DNA of 9,351 nt from Deltaproteobacteria bacterium RIFCSPLOWO2_12_FULL_60_16. Its GTDB lineage: Bacteria; Desulfobacterota; Binatia; UBA9968. This document shows, piece by piece, positions 1 through 6,715 of the stretch (position 1 is the stretch's first letter; each line of letters opens with the position of its first letter). Below the pieces are notes generated by a model. That model was given only the letters and a program-made list of their open reading frames with translations. It was not told where the DNA came from and ran no database searches. The position numbers and the translations under genes are program-made. The stretch is taken from assembly GCA_001798565.1 (NCBI GenBank), contig MGSR01000011.1:2085-11435 (forward strand), written 5' to 3'.

Positions 1-569
1 TGAAGGAATCGGTGTTTCCGTTCAACAAATTCCCCGGGGTCGATACCCTGCTCGGGCCGGAAATGAAATCCACCGGCGAGGTCATGGGCATTGACGGTTC
101 GTTCGGCCTCGCCTACGCCAAAGCCCAGTTGGGCACCGGGGTGCGCCTGCCGGATCAGGGCAGGGTATTTATCAGCGTCCGCGACGAGGACAAGGAAAGC
201 GTCTTTCCCATCGCGGAGCGGCTCCAGCGGATGGGATTTCACATCGTAGCGACGCGCGGCACCGCCGCGCACTTCCAGAACCGCGGTCTCGCCGCGGAAG
301 TAGTGAACAAAGTCCAGGAAGGCAGCCCGCACGCAGCCGAGGCGATCCAGAACGGCGAGATCGCCATGGTCATCAACACGCCGACCGGCGCGCGCTCGCA
401 CGCGGACTCTTTCTATCTCCGGCGCAACGCCCTCGACTATCAGGTGCCGTATTTTACCACTATCGCCGGCGCGGACGCGGCCGTGGAAGGTATCGAGCTG
501 CTCAGAGACCGGGACCTAGAGGTGCGCGCGCTGCAGGAATATCAGGCGGCCGGCGATGGAAAAGGGTGA
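1..569 (+). CDS. carB: Carbamoyl-phosphate synthase large subunit, C-terminal end (5' partial)
   Basis: The reading frame is already open at the left edge (codons from base 3 read K-E-S-V-F-P-F-N-K-F-P-G-V), so this is the last ~188 residues of a protein of normally about 1,070. The large subunit makes carbamoyl phosphate from bicarbonate, ammonia channelled from CarA and two ATP, in the cytoplasm, for arginine and pyrimidine synthesis. What is visible is the end of the second ATP-grasp half (PFNKFPGVD, LLGPEMKSTGEVMGID) followed by the MGS-like allosteric domain (VFISVRDEDK, VATRGTAAHF, VVNKVQEG, MVINTPTGA, RRNALDY). The conserved Thr of the RGTA motif and the Lys of VNKV, associated with nucleotide effector binding in the E. 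coli enzyme, are kept. The stop TGA lies inside the start of recG, giving a 14-bp overlap and suggesting translational coupling. An apparent GTG start at base 12 is only an internal valine. Confidence 0.97.
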   Translation, partial: KESVFPFNKFPGVDTLLGPEMKSTGEVMGIDGSFGLAYAKAQLGTGVRLPDQGRVFISVRDEDKESVFPIAERLQRMGFHIVATRGTAAHFQNRGLAAEVVNKVQEGSPHAAEAIQNGEIAMVINTPTGARSHADSFYLRRNALDYQVPYFTTIAGADAAVEGIELLRDRDLEVRALQEYQAAGDGKG

Positions 570-2769
570 AGAATACAACTCCACACAGGTCCCGCCCAAG
601 GACTGTCTCCGCGCGCTCCAGACTCCCTTGCGCTTTTTGAAAGGGGTAGGCCCCAAGAGGGCGGCTCAACTCGAGGGTCTGGGCCTGAGAACGGTGGAGG
701 ACCTGCTCTACCATCTGCCGTTTCGTTACGAGGACCGGCGCGCAATAAAAAAAATCCGCCAGGCCGTGATCGGCGCGGAAGAGAGCTTCGTCGGCAGGCT
801 GGTCAGGCTGCAAAAGAGATACATCCCGAGAATGAGAAGGCAGCTCCTCACCGCGACCCTGGCCGACGATAGCGGAAGTCTCGGCCTGGTCTGGTACCGG
901 GTGAGACCTTACATGATGGAGAGTCTCGCCGCCGGTCGAACTCTCTGGGTCCATGGCAAGGTGGAGCAGGGGATGGGCGCGCAAAAGCGCATCGTCCATC
1001 CGGAGTTCGAGGCGCTCGAGAGCGGAGAGGACGAGGGGGAGAAGGAAAAAATCCAGCCTGTCTACCTCAGGCCGACGGGCCTCCCGATGGCGGCGATGCG
1101 GCGCTGGCTGGAGCTGGCCGTGGCGGAATACGCTTCCTTTTTGCCGAGCTTTCTGCCGGAGTCGATCGCCCGAAGGCAAGGGCTGATCGATCTCAGCGCC
1201 GCGATCACAGAGGCGCACTGCCCGCAGAAGAGCGCGGATCCGGCTTCCCTGAATCGGTTTTCCTCTCCCGCCCATCGCTCGATCATTTTCGACGAGTTTT
1301 TCTACCTCCAGCTCGGGCTCGGACTGAGAAGAAGAAGGCGCGCCGCCCTTCCCGGCATCCGCTTCACCGGAGCGGGCCGCAGCCTGACGCAAAAGATGCG
1401 CGCGCTGCTCCCTTTTACCCTGACGCGCGCGCAGCAGCGCGTGGTAGAGGAAATCTACCAGGACATGGAGGCGCTGCGCCCCATGCAACGTTTGATCCAG
1501 GGGGACGTGGGCTCGGGCAAGACCATCGTGGGCTGGCTGGCGGCCTTGAGGGCGATCGAGAACGGCTTCCAGGCGGTTTGGATGGCGCCCACCGAGTTGC
1601 TGGCGGAGCAACACTACCGCAATCTCAGGGGCTTTGCGGAAAGTCTGGGACTCGGGTCAGCCCTGCTTACCGGATCGCTCCCGCCGAGAGAAAGGAAAGA
1701 GACCGTCCGGCGGATCGAAACGGGGGAGATCTCTTTTGTCGTCGGCACGCACGCGCTTATCCAGGAGGGAGTCCGCGTCCCGCGCATGGGGCTCGGGGTT
1801 GTCGACGAACAGCACCGCTTCGGCGTGCTCCAGAGAATGGCCCTCCAGCAACTGTCCCGTTGCGGTGAGCCTGCCCTTCGAATTGCTCAGGGCCCTGAGT
1901 TTCATCGAAGGGCCGAACCGCAACCGGACATCCTGCTCATGAGCGCTACTCCCATTCCCCGCAGCCTCGCGATGGTGCTCTACGGCGACATGGAAGTCTC
2001 CTCGCTGGACGAGATGCCGCCGGGCAGGACGCCGGTCGCGACCCGGCTGTTCAGCGATGCCTCTCGCGAAGAGGTTTACCGACTGGCGCGGGACGAACTC
2101 GGCAAAGGGCATCAGGCGTACCTGGTTTACCCTCTGGTCGAGCCATCGGAGCGCGTCCACCTCCGGGACGCGACGCAAATGGCGGAGGAGCTTTCCCGGG
2201 GGCTGTTCAAGGAATTCCGCCTCGGCTTGATTCACGGCAGGATGAGCGCCGAGGAGCGCGAACAGGTGATGCGCCGCTTCAAAGAGGGAGATCTGCAGCT
2301 GCTGGTGGCGACGACCGTGATCGAAGTGGGCATCGATATCCCCAACGCGACCGTCATGGTGGTGGAGCACGCGGAGCGCTTCGGCCTGTCGCAGCTGCAC
2401 CAGCTGCGGGGCCGGGTGGGCAGGGGCGAGGATCGCGCGCACTGCTTTCTGGTGCATTACGACGGCGGCGGCCCGGACAGCCTGAAGCGCCTGCGCGTTA
2501 TGGAGAGCGAAAGCGACGGCTTCAGAATCGCCGAGGCCGACCTCGAGATGCGCGGGCCGGGCGAGCTGCTGGGCACACGCCAGTCGGGCCTGGCGGATTT
2601 CCGGCTGGCCAATCTGGCGCGCGATTCCCGCCTTCTCTTCGAAGCCCGTAAGGAGGCGCTTGACTGGCTGGCGCAGGATCCGGCCTTAAGCCGAAAGGAG
2701 TCACGGGCGTTGCGCGAGGTCCTCAAGCAGCGCTGGGGAAAAAGGCTGCAGCTGGGGGGAGTTGGGTAA
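556..2769 (+). CDS. recG: ATP-dependent DNA helicase RecG
   Basis: RecG is the cytoplasmic monomeric SF2 translocase that regresses stalled forks and migrates branched DNA junctions during repair and recombination. The 737-residue product has the family order: a helix-hairpin-helix-like start (LKGVGPKRAAQLEGLG, about 28-43), LLYHLPFRYEDRR (50-62), the wedge/OB-fold region, then the helicase core. Motifs seen are I GDVGSGKT (316-323), Ia MAPTELLAEQ (343-352), Ib VGTHALIQ (396-403), II DEQHRFG (417-423), III SATPIPRS (463-470), IV with QAYLVYPLVEPSE, V VATTVIEVGIDIP (584-596) and VI QLRGRVGRG (616-624), followed by the TRG region (EADLEMRGPGELLGTRQSG, from 660). All key residues are present, so it should be active. 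The oddity is a ~22-residue insertion between motifs II and III (about residues 435-456), encoded by a palindrome described separately. The ATG at 556 gives a normal N-terminus and overlaps the carB stop; AGGCGG lies a short way upstream. Length is slightly above the usual ~690-700, largely explained by the insertion and a short N-terminal extension. Confidence 0.96.
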   Translation: MEKGEEYNSTQVPPKDCLRALQTPLRFLKGVGPKRAAQLEGLGLRTVEDLLYHLPFRYEDRRAIKKIRQAVIGAEESFVGRLVRLQKRYIPRMRRQLLTATLADDSGSLGLVWYRVRPYMMESLAAGRTLWVHGKVEQGMGAQKRIVHPEFEALESGEDEGEKEKIQPVYLRPTGLPMAAMRRWLELAVAEYASFLPSFLPESIARRQGLIDLSAAITEAHCPQKSADPASLNRFSSPAHRSIIFDEFFYLQLGLGLRRRRRAALPGIRFTGAGRSLTQKMRALLPFTLTRAQQRVVEEIYQDMEALRPMQRLIQGDVGSGKTIVGWLAALRAIENGFQAVWMAPTELLAEQHYRNLRGFAESLGLGSALLTGSLPPRERKETVRRIETGEISFVVGTHALIQEGVRVPRMGLGVVDEQHRFGVLQRMALQQLSRCGEPALRIAQGPEFHRRAEPQPDILLMSATPIPRSLAMVLYGDMEVSSLDEMPPGRTPVATRLFSDASREEVYRLARDELGKGHQAYLVYPLVEPSERVHLRDATQMAEELSRGLFKEFRLGLIHGRMSAEEREQVMRRFKEGDLQLLVATTVIEVGIDIPNATVMVVEHAERFGLSQLHQLRGRVGRGEDRAHCFLVHYDGGGPDSLKRLRVMESESDGFRIAEADLEMRGPGELLGTRQSGLADFRLANLARDSRLLFEARKEALDWLAQDPALSRKESRALREVLKQRWGKRLQLGGVG
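1859..1924. repeat. 66-bp nested palindrome (REPIN/RPE-like) inserted in frame in recG
   Basis: The segment is a three-layer inverted repeat. The outer arms are GTTGCGGT (1859-1866) and ACCGCAAC (1917-1924). The middle arms are GCCCTTCGA (1873-1881) and TCGAAGGGC (1905-1913). The core is the perfect palindrome CTCAGGGCCCTGAG (1886-1899). Put another way, it is two head-to-head copies of a CCCTTCGA-nnn(n)-CTCAGGG unit. Total length is 66 bp, a multiple of three, so recG stays open and gains 22 codons. The pattern CCCTTCGAxxxGCTCAGGG resembles, from memory, short palindromic repeats that are abundant in many bacterial and metagenomic genomes. In-gene precedents are the Rickettsia palindromic elements. 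No second copy was seen in this window. The symmetry is directly visible; the mobile-repeat origin is inferred. Confidence 0.8.
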
Positions 2770-2790
2770 AGGATGAAAGATGTCATCCTT
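2769..2790 (+). terminator. Hairpin just after recG, possible weak terminator
   Basis: AAGGATGA (2769-2776) and TCATCCTT (2783-2790) form a perfect 8-bp stem with a 6-base loop, beginning at the last base of the recG stop codon. There is no proper T-tract after the stem (only TT in the arm, then ACG) and GC content is modest, so it is not a textbook intrinsic terminator. It may instead stabilise or mark the 3' end of the carB-recG message. Confidence 0.35.
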
Positions 2791-2800
2791 ACGTTGCCGT

Positions 2801-2829
2801 TTGCACCCGCACCAGCGATAGCTTATAAA
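2801..2829 (+). promoter_or_regulatory. Candidate sigma70-type promoter for the AlaC-like gene
   Basis: TTGCAC (2801-2806, 3 of 6 consensus positions) is followed after 17 bp by TATAAA (2824-2829, 5 of 6), in a locally AT-rich patch within a GC-rich window. A start site near 2836 would leave a leader of about 25 bases before the GTG at 2860. The Shine-Dalgarno GAGGT (2849-2853) is 6 bases from that GTG. The hairpin immediately upstream fits a transcription-unit boundary here. Confidence 0.5.
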
Positions 2830-2859
2830 TAAAAGTTCCGGCTTTATCGAGGTAATCCA

Positions 2860-4038
2860 GTGGAATTTCAAAGGATCAAGAGACTCCCTCCCTATGTCTT
2901 CAACATCATCAATGATTTGAAGCAGGAGGCGCGCAGAAAGGGAGAGGACATCGTCGATTTCGGCATGGGGAATCCGGACATGCCGACCCCTCCCCATGTG
3001 GTCGCCAAGCTCGTCGAGGCGGCGAAAAAGCCGCACAATCATCGCTACTCCGCCTCCAGGGGCATTTACAAGTTGAGGCTCGCCATCGCCGACTGGTACC
3101 GCAGGCGATTTCAGGTCGAGATCGATCCCGATGCCGAGGCGATCGTTACGATCGGGGCCAAAGAGGGACTGTCGCACCTGGTTTGGGCCATTGTGGATCC
3201 CGGGGACGTGGTCTTCTGCCCGAGCCCGACCTACCCGATCCACCAATACTCGGTGATCCTCGCCGGCGGAGATCTGCGCAGCGTCCCGTTGCATTCGAGC
3301 GAAGGCTTTCTCGCCCACCTGGAGGAGGCGATCAAGCAGACCTGGCCCAAGCCCAAGCTCCTGATCATCAGCTTTCCCCATAACCCGACCACGGAGGTGG
3401 TGGAGCTGGATTTTTTCGAGCGCGTGGTGCGCTTCGCCGAGGAGCACGAGCTCCTGGTCATCCACGATTTGGCCTACGCCGACATCACCTTCGACGGCTA
3501 TGAGCCGCCCAGCCTCCTCCAGGTCCGCGGCGCCAAGGAGCTCGGGATAGAGTTTTTCTCCCTGTCGAAGAGCTATAACATGCCGGGCTGGAGGGTGGGC
3601 TTTGCGGTCGGGAACCGCGAGATGATACATGCCCTGGCGCGCATCAAGAGCTACCTTGATTACGGCATCTTCCAGCCCGTGCAGATCGCCGCCATCCAGG
3701 CGCTGAACGGTCCGCAGGAATGCGTGGAGCAGATCCGGGGGACCTACCGCAGGCGGCGCGATAGCCTGGTGGACGGGCTGGCGCGGGTAGGCTGGAACAT
3801 TAAAAAGCCCAAAGGGACGATGTTCGTCTGGGCCGAGATCCCCGAGCCCTGCAAAGCGATGGGCTCAGTCGAGTTTTCCAAGTTCCTCCTGAAAGAGGCC
3901 AAGGTGGCGGTGTCGCCGGGAATCGGCTTCGGCCAGTACGGGGATGAGTTCGTGCGCTTCGCCCTGATCGAGAACGAGCACCGCACGAAGCAGGCGGTGC
4001 GCACGATTCGCCGGGCCTTAGGTAAGGTGCTCGACTGA
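2860..4038 (+). CDS. alaC: AlaC-type PLP aminotransferase (glutamate-pyruvate / alanine aminotransferase)
   Basis: This is a fold-type I aminotransferase of 392 residues, cytosolic, most similar in my recollection to E. coli AlaC along its whole length (RLPPYVFNI near the start, [18 protein letters not shown], [54 protein letters not shown]). AlaC transfers the amino group between glutamate and pyruvate to make alanine. PLP-site residues seen are N175 in HNPTT, D203 and Y206 in HDLAYAD, the Schiff-base lysine K237 in SLSKS, and the substrate carboxylate arginine R366 in VRFA. The GTG start is supported by GAGGT 6 bases upstream, and translation from it gives exactly the family N-terminus. It sits 75 bp before hom, an order I recall from deltaproteobacteria. 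The wider class includes aspartate and LL-diaminopimelate aminotransferases, so the exact substrate is inferred, though the AlaC-like signature is strong. Confidence 0.88.
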   Translation: MEFQRIKRLPPYVFNIINDLKQEARRKGEDIVDFGMGNPDMPTPPHVVAKLVEAAKKPHNHRYSASRGIYKLRLAIADWYRRRFQVEIDPDAEAIVTIGAKEGLSHLVWAIVDPGDVVFCPSPTYPIHQYSVILAGGDLRSVPLHSSEGFLAHLEEAIKQTWPKPKLLIISFPHNPTTEVVELDFFERVVRFAEEHELLVIHDLAYADITFDGYEPPSLLQVRGAKELGIEFFSLSKSYNMPGWRVGFAVGNREMIHALARIKSYLDYGIFQPVQIAAIQALNGPQECVEQIRGTYRRRRDSLVDGLARVGWNIKKPKGTMFVWAEIPEPCKAMGSVEFSKFLLKEAKVAVSPGIGFGQYGDEFVRFALIENEHRTKQAVRTIRRALGKVLD

Positions 4039-4061
4039 AAAACATCTTTGAAAACAGTTTG

Positions 4062-4093
4062 TTGTCACAGAAAACTAGAACTGCCATTATAAT
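4062..4093 (+). promoter_or_regulatory. Candidate promoter in the AT-rich gap before hom
   Basis: The 75-bp gap is strikingly AT-rich. TTGTCA (4062-4067, 5 of 6 to the -35 consensus) is followed by a perfect TATAAT (4088-4093). That spacer is 20 bp, longer than ideal. The overlapping CATTAT (4085-4090) would give 17 bp but matches only 4 of 6. Initiation near 4100 would leave a very short leader before hom. If this promoter works, hom and the downstream threonine genes can be expressed separately from the aminotransferase. Confidence 0.5.
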
Positions 4094-4113
4094 AATAATG
4101 CTTCGAAACAGGT

Positions 4114-5544
4114 ATGCCGGTGGCTAAGAATACGCGCAAAATCGGTCTCGGTCTCCTGGGCTCCGGCACCGTCGGGGAGGCGCTGCAGGATCTGCTGTTC
4201 CGCGATCTGGGGAAGCGGCTAGGCGCCGACCTCGAACTGGAAATCGTCAAGATCTATACCCGGCGGCCCCAGGGCAAGAAGTGGTACGCCAAGCATCGCG
4301 CGCTGTTCACCAGCAGCGCGGAGGAGGTGATCGATCACCCGCGCGTGGATATCCTCGTGGAGGCGCTGGGATCCCAGCAGGAGAAACAGCTCCAGACCTA
4401 CAAGAGCTACATCATCCGCGCTTTTGAAAAAGGGAAATCCGTCGTGACCTCCGACAAGGCGGTCCTGGCCCGTTTCGGGAAAGAGATTTGGAGCGCGGCG
4501 GAAAGATGCGGCCGCGAACTTCGGTTCGAGGCGTGCGTCGGCGGCGGGATCCCGATTATCCGCTCTCTCACGGAGAGCTTCGCCGCCGAGGAGCCCGAGA
4601 GCATTTACGGCATCGTCAACGGAACCTGCAACTATATACTCTCCGAGATGAGACGGAGCGGGAAGTCCTACGACGCGGCGCTCAGAGAGGCGCAGGAGCG
4701 CGGCTACGCGGAGAGCGATCCCAAAGCCGACACCGCCGGGTTGGACGCCGAGGCGAAGTTAATCCTCCTCGCCGGCGTGACTTTCGGCGTCTATCTGCAG
4801 CCCGGGATCGTTTGGCGCAAAGGGATCGAGGAGATCCAGGCGATCGATTTTCTCTATGCCGACCGGAAGGGGCGCTGCACCATAAAGCCCCTCGCGGCGG
4901 CCAGGCGCGAGGACGACGTCCTCAGCGGCTTCGTCGCGCCGGTGCTGGTGCCGCACGACCATTTCCTGGCCACGATCGACGGGGCGACCAACGCGATTTT
5001 CTTCAAGGGAAAGCGGAGCGCCGGGGGCGACGGGGCCAGGGACTGGAACTACGTTTTTGTCGGTCCCGGCGCCGGAGGAGGACCGACCGCCGTGGCCATA
5101 CTGGGGGACGTGTGCGAGCTGGCGCGTAGACGGGGCAGCTATCGGATCACCGATAGCGCTTCGCGCTACACCGGACAGCACCTGGCAACCGCACTGACAG
5201 GTGCGGGCAAAGCGCTGACTGTAAAGCCGGCGGATCAGATTGCAGCTCCTTTCTATATACGCTTCCTGGTGAAGGACCGGCCCGGCATCGTCGGGGATAT
5301 CTGCCAGACCTTCGGAAAGATGGCGATCAACGTTTCCGAGATCTGGCAATTGAGCCATGGCGAGAGCGAATTGCGCGAGCTGGCGAAGAGCCATCGCTTG
5401 AGCGAGAAGCCCGGCAGGATGCTGCCCTTCGTGATTACGCTGGAGCGCGCCACCGCCGGGCAGATAAGGACCGCTCTCGACATCATCGGGCGAAAAGACT
5501 ATCTGCTGGTGGAACCCGTGTGGTTCCCTATCTGGAGAAATTAA
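4114..5544 (+). CDS. hom: Homoserine dehydrogenase with C-terminal ACT domain
   Basis: It reduces aspartate-4-semialdehyde to homoserine with NAD(P)H in the cytosol, the branch step to threonine and methionine. The 476-residue product has a Rossmann N-terminus (GLLGSGTVG, G16-G21) and the catalytic lysine K115 in VTSDKAVLA. It also has GGGIPIIRSL, GTCNYIL (170-176) and the active-site cluster E200, D211 and K215 in the GYAESDP...LDAEAK stretch; the spacing matches E208/D219/K223 of the yeast enzyme. An ACT domain (about 378-466, starting FYIRFLVKDRPGIVGDI) indicates feedback control, usually by threonine. Two small loops look non-standard: a Gly-rich insertion about 300-311 and an extended ACT loop about 415-435. 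Start choice is uncertain: the ATG at 4114 has AGG immediately against it, while the in-frame GTG at 4120 has that AGG at 7 bases; either keeps the whole Rossmann motif. There is no aspartokinase fusion. Confidence 0.95.
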   Translation: MPVAKNTRKIGLGLLGSGTVGEALQDLLFRDLGKRLGADLELEIVKIYTRRPQGKKWYAKHRALFTSSAEEVIDHPRVDILVEALGSQQEKQLQTYKSYIIRAFEKGKSVVTSDKAVLARFGKEIWSAAERCGRELRFEACVGGGIPIIRSLTESFAAEEPESIYGIVNGTCNYILSEMRRSGKSYDAALREAQERGYAESDPKADTAGLDAEAKLILLAGVTFGVYLQPGIVWRKGIEEIQAIDFLYADRKGRCTIKPLAAARREDDVLSGFVAPVLVPHDHFLATIDGATNAIFFKGKRSAGGDGARDWNYVFVGPGAGGGPTAVAILGDVCELARRRGSYRITDSASRYTGQHLATALTGAGKALTVKPADQIAAPFYIRFLVKDRPGIVGDICQTFGKMAINVSEIWQLSHGESELRELAKSHRLSEKPGRMLPFVITLERATAGQIRTALDIIGRKDYLLVEPVWFPIWRN

Positions 5545-5587
5545 TGTCGAGCCAATTAACTTCGCCTGACTTAAGCGTTCGTATGAG

Positions 5588-6715
5588 ATGAAAGCCAAAA
5601 GCGGAAAAACCGTGCCCCAGGTGAGAATCGCCGGCCGGCAAGTTCCCTCGAACTGGCCGGGGGTGATCCGTTACTACTGGGACCTGCTGCCGGTCAAAAA
5701 ACAGGAGTGTGTGGTGACCCTCCATGAGGGCAACACGCCGCTCATCCGCTGCCGGAACCTGGAGCGGAAGATCAACGCGGAGTTTCAGCTCTACGCCAAG
5801 CTCGAAGGATTGAATCCGACCTGCTCGTTCAAAGACCGCGGTATGACCGTGGCCATAACCAAAGCGGTGGAAGAGGGCAGCCGCGCGGTGATCTGCGCCT
5901 CGACCGGAAACACCTCCGCCTCCGCGGCGGCCTATGCCGCCCGGGCCGGCATGAGGGCCTATGTGCTCGTGCCGCAGGGGAATATCTCGCTGGGAAAGTT
6001 GAGCCAGGCGATGATCCACGGCGCCAAAGTGATCGAAGTGGAAGGCAACTTCGATACCGCGCTCCGGCTGGTGAAGGAGATCACCGCCCGCTTCGCCATC
6101 ACTCTGGTAAACTCGATCAACCCCTACCGGATCGAGGGGCAGAAGACGGCCGCCTTCGAGATCTGCGATTTGCTCGGGCGCGCCCCCGACTATCATTTTC
6201 TTCCGGTGGGAAACGCAGGCAACATCACCGCCTACTGGAAGGGATACAGGGAATACCTGGAGATCGGACGTATCACGTCTTTACCGAAGATGATGGGCTT
6301 TCAGGCAGCCGGGGCAGCCCCTATTGTTTTGGAAAGAGTGATCGAGCAGCCGGAGACGATCGCCTCCGCGATCCGGATCGGAAACCCCGCCAGCTGGCAG
6401 GCGGCGTTGGCGGCCAGAGACGAGTCGAAGGGGGCCATCGATATGGTCAGCGATGATGAGATCCTCGCCGCCTACAAGCTGCTGGCGGACTCCGAAGGGA
6501 TTCTTGCCGAGCCGGCCTCGGCCGCTTCCGTGGCGGGGGTGATCAAGAAGCAGCGGGAAGTGTTCTTCGGCAAGGGAGAGGTTTTGGTCTGCACGTTGAC
6601 GGGCCATGGACTCAAGGACCCGGACATAGCGATCCGCCATTCGCCCAAGCCGGTGCGGCTGGCCGCGGACCTGAGGCTGGTCGAAGATTTTTTCAAGCAG
6701 GAAGAGGGGCGGTGA
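5588..6715 (+). CDS. thrC: Threonine synthase
   Basis: This PLP enzyme (fold type II, cytosolic) converts O-phosphohomoserine to threonine and phosphate, the final step of the pathway. The 375-residue product shows the family landmarks in order: WPGVIRYYWDLLPV (23-36), TLHEGNTPLI (44-53), LEGLNPTCSFKDRGMT with Schiff-base lysine K82, CASTGNTSASAAAYAARAG, the phosphate-binding PVGNAGNITAYWKGY, and the C-terminal EPASAASVAG and CTLTGHGLKDPD. It is the short bacterial class, without the long plant/yeast-type extension. The N-terminus carries about 22 residues ahead of the usual WPG start. An in-frame stop at 5567 limits any further extension, and no strong Shine-Dalgarno precedes the ATG, so GTG codons at residues 9 or 12 are possible alternatives. 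It lies 43 bp after hom and overlaps the next gene by 4 bp. Confidence 0.96.
   Translation: MKAKSGKTVPQVRIAGRQVPSNWPGVIRYYWDLLPVKKQECVVTLHEGNTPLIRCRNLERKINAEFQLYAKLEGLNPTCSFKDRGMTVAITKAVEEGSRAVICASTGNTSASAAAYAARAGMRAYVLVPQGNISLGKLSQAMIHGAKVIEVEGNFDTALRLVKEITARFAITLVNSINPYRIEGQKTAAFEICDLLGRAPDYHFLPVGNAGNITAYWKGYREYLEIGRITSLPKMMGFQAAGAAPIVLERVIEQPETIASAIRIGNPASWQAALAARDESKGAIDMVSDDEILAAYKLLADSEGILAEPASAASVAGVIKKQREVFFGKGEVLVCTLTGHGLKDPDIAIRHSPKPVRLAADLRLVEDFFKQEEGR

Noticed and set aside
745..755. Run of eight A residues in recG as a possible frameshift or slippage site.
   Set aside because: The downstream recG frame is intact through all helicase motifs and the run simply encodes I-K-K-I. No alternative-frame product of interest follows.
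502..1614. A 370-codon open frame on the minus strand opposite recG, and similar long antisense frames opposite alaC, hom, thrC and glpX.
   Set aside because: They mirror strongly supported genes in GC-rich DNA, where antisense frames stay open through codon bias. Their proteins are rich in Arg, Gly, Pro and His with no recognisable domain.
5541..5574. Three TTAA tetramers at exact 15-bp spacing across the end of hom and the hom-thrC gap.
   Set aside because: The tetramer is too short, one copy includes the hom stop codon, and there is no surrounding symmetry or promoter match, so chance is the simplest reading.
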